NCBI RefSeq assembly: GCF_002156875.1 | Contig: NZ_NCSY01000002.1 | Span: 62,001-126,000, forward strand | Length of the DNA stretch: 64,000 bases | DNA from: Bacillus sp. EAC | GTDB taxonomy: Bacteria; Bacillota; Bacilli; Bacillales; Bacillaceae_G | Direction of reading: 5' to 3' | Shown: one piece after another, positions 62,573-64,000 of the stretch | Layout: each line of letters begins with the position of its first letter | Position numbering within the stretch: position 1 is the first letter of the stretch | The notes under the pieces: generated by a model | Database searches by the model: none | What the model was told of the DNA's origin: nothing | Seen by the model: only the letters and a program-made list of their open reading frames with translations | Position numbers and translations under genes: made by a program

Positions 62573-63499
62573 TTAATTATTTAATATATGCAGATCTATC
62601 CAATTTTTCACATCGTGATGGACTTCCTCTTTATTTATTTCATGAAGCATCTCGTGGCGCCCCTCATCATATAGCTTCATTGTAACATCGGTACATCCTA
62701 TATTTTTATAAGCTGCATAAACTTTTTTAACACCCTCACCATTTTGTCCAACCGGATCTTTACTTCCAGAGAATATGTAGATTGGAAGTGTGTTAGGAGT
62801 TCTTTTCAACTCATCTTTTCGATGAATAATACCGATTCCTTTTAGTAATTCATGATAAAAACTTGATGAACAAATAAAACCACAGAATGGATCTTTAATA
62901 TATCGATCAATTTCTGCTTCATCCCTTGTTAACCAATCATATTTTGTTCTTGGAAACTTAAAATGATTATTAAAGTTTCCAAAAGTTAAAAAGTCTAATA
63001 ATTTACTCCTTTTATTTTCCCCAATAATTAATGACTCCGTTCCTGAAAGAAAGACGCCTAACGTCCTTAAAATGCCTGGATCAAACCCTGTACCTGATAT
63101 GATTAAACCATCGTACAACGCACCATCCAATTGAACAACACGTCTACTCAAATAAGAACCCATGCTATGTCCGAACAAGATAAGAGGTAAATTAAAATCA
63201 TTTTTTATCAATTTACTAATATAAATGATATCCTTTGCAATATCTTCCCATTTTATTTGATTACCAAAGTAACCTAAGTCATCTTCGTTTTTTGCTGTTT
63301 TTCCATGTCCTCTTTGATCATGAATAAAAACAGCAAACTGATTTTGAACTAAAAATTCTATAAATTTCTCATATGCTCCCCCATGCTCTGCCATTCCATG
63401 AACAATTTGAACGACGGCTATTGGTTCATTCGGGATATATTTTCTCAAGTATATTTTCGTTCTGTCTTCAGCCGAAATTAACCCTTCCCAGTTATTCAT
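62573..63499 (-). CDS. Alpha/beta hydrolase, monoglyceride lipase/lysophospholipase-like
   Basis: 308 residues of the serine hydrolase 'hydrolase 4' type: VQIVHGMAEHGGAYEKFIEF, FIHDQRGHGKTAK, nucleophile GHSMGS (S112), and late FSGSKDPVGQNGEG and DEGRHEMLHE with the Asp and His of the triad. Such proteins hydrolyse monoglycerides or lysophospholipids; B. subtilis YtpA is a related phospholipase. It is monocistronic, upstream of secG on the same strand, with GGGG before the ATG. Confidence 0.88.
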   Translation of the reverse strand: MNNWEGLISAEDRTKIYLRKYIPNEPIAVVQIVHGMAEHGGAYEKFIEFLVQNQFAVFIHDQRGHGKTAKNEDDLGYFGNQIKWEDIAKDIIYISKLIKNDFNLPLILFGHSMGSYLSRRVVQLDGALYDGLIISGTGFDPGILRTLGVFLSGTESLIIGENKRSKLLDFLTFGNFNNHFKFPRTKYDWLTRDEAEIDRYIKDPFCGFICSSSFYHELLKGIGIIHRKDELKRTPNTLPIYIFSGSKDPVGQNGEGVKKVYAAYKNIGCTDVTMKLYDEGRHEMLHEINKEEVHHDVKNWIDLHILNN

Positions 63500-63910
63500 T
63501 TTTATTCCCCTTCATTTCATAAGTCATTAAATAAAATAAGTAAAAAGACACCTTATTAGATTATTTCTATTTGTATGTGTTTGATTAAAAGTTCATCACA
63601 TATTAACCACTTGGATAACAAAATTAAAAATTCATTTTATAAATGGTTGTAAATACATTTTAATAGTATACCAAATATTACCTTTAAACTATTCGAGAAA
63701 TTTGATCATTCTCCTCCTCATATCAATTCCACTTCTCTCAATTTTCATACGACCACCATTCCAGTACCAGCAATCAATAAAATTGTTATCCAACTATAAA
63801 CATTTATGACTGTGGTTTTATTAACCTTATCTTATTAGACTTTGATTAGAATTCGTAAGTAATGAATTTTTTCCTACAAGTTTATATATGTATTTAATGA
63901 GGTGTTGTAT
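63500..63910. other. Intergenic stretch without a supported gene
   Basis: AT-rich, about 410 bases. It should hold the promoters of the divergent hydrolase gene (minus) and of the partial gene at 63911 (plus). Short minus-strand frames between about 63700 and 63830 look protein-like in two different frames but have no start codon linking them, so nothing is called. Confidence 0.6.
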
Positions 63911-64000
63911 ATGAAGAGAAATATTCAAACAATACTGAGTATTAGTTTTACAATATTAATGTTTATTTTATTTTTCGTGTTCTATTTAAATGGAGATCAT
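63911..64000 (+). CDS. Unknown membrane or secreted protein, N-terminal fragment
   Basis: Thirty codons to the window end, open throughout. AGGTG lies seven bases before the ATG. The visible part, MKRNIQTILSISFTILMFIL then FFVFYLNGDH, is a single hydrophobic segment following a basic start, i.e. a signal anchor or signal peptide. Nothing more can be said about the protein. Confidence 0.6.
   Translation, partial: MKRNIQTILSISFTILMFILFFVFYLNGDH

Noticed and set aside
63700-63830. Possible small membrane protein on the minus strand (YSWITILLIAGTGMVVV in one frame, MKIERSGIDMRRR in another)
   Set aside because: The first part has no start codon and ends at TGA; joining the parts needs a frameshift. 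It might be a decayed gene but cannot be supported.

Overview
The window is low-GC DNA from an endospore-forming member of the Bacillaceae. The evidence is the cotJABC spore-coat operon, the ssrA-smpB-rnr-est-secG block in its usual Bacillus arrangement, a tmRNA tag ending in SLAA, AGGAGG-type ribosome binding sites and Rex, Fur and MhqR-type operators. The gene content resembles the Bacillus cereus/Gottfriedia side of the family, but I cannot name the species from sequence alone. Most genes lie on the minus strand. I see no prophage, integrase, transposase gene or CRISPR array.

Layout. 1-600: the 5' end of a proline dehydrogenase gene and a DUF2573-like gene. 690-1003: first copy (A) of a dispersed repeat. 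1144-4767: an FNT-family channel, a GDSL hydrolase and a BcrA-type ABC exporter. 4856-5731: an Mn-type CDF exporter. 5838-6115: repeat B. 6210-8831: a kynU-kynB-kynA-like operon for tryptophan to anthranilate, with an unusually short dioxygenase. 8990-12765: an ABC exporter divergent from a TetR gene, with a palindromic operator between them. 13291-15323: truncated repeat C and a second BcrA-type exporter. 15431-21639: small membrane proteins, a secreted modular protein, a LOG family enzyme, a Gfo/Idh/MocA oxidoreductase, a membrane TPR protein, repeat D and a VOC protein. 21748-24488: a Gly/His-rich repeat protein and an ABC-F ATPase whose leader has its own promoter, a 54-codon upstream ORF and competing hairpins.

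24601-30672: a VOC protein, a type I methionine aminopeptidase, and a Fur-controlled iron-complex uptake operon. That operon has a substrate-binding protein without a lipobox, two FecCD permeases, an ankyrin lipoprotein and a secreted Ig-like protein. 30805-36481: a Nudix hydrolase, a zinc-ribbon membrane protein, cotJABC, an amine oxidase and a ring-cleaving dioxygenase under an MhqR-type box. 36626-42721: cydABDC with a Rex box. 42820-51581: a ywr-like locus of an Lrp regulator, a complete peptide ABC transporter, gamma-glutamyltransferase and a split chromate transporter.

51735-52024: repeat E. 52098-56468: a YhgE/Pip protein with a TetR regulator, a VanZ-family protein and a secreted protein. 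56793-62492: tmRNA, smpB, rnr, est, a DinB-family gene and secG. The end holds an alpha/beta hydrolase and the start of an unknown gene cut by the window edge.

The points most worth following are the ABC-F attenuator leader, the repeat family with its internal hairpin cassette, the unusual composition of the iron operon, the coupling of a peptide transporter to gamma-glutamyltransferase, and the compact tryptophan-dioxygenase-like enzyme.
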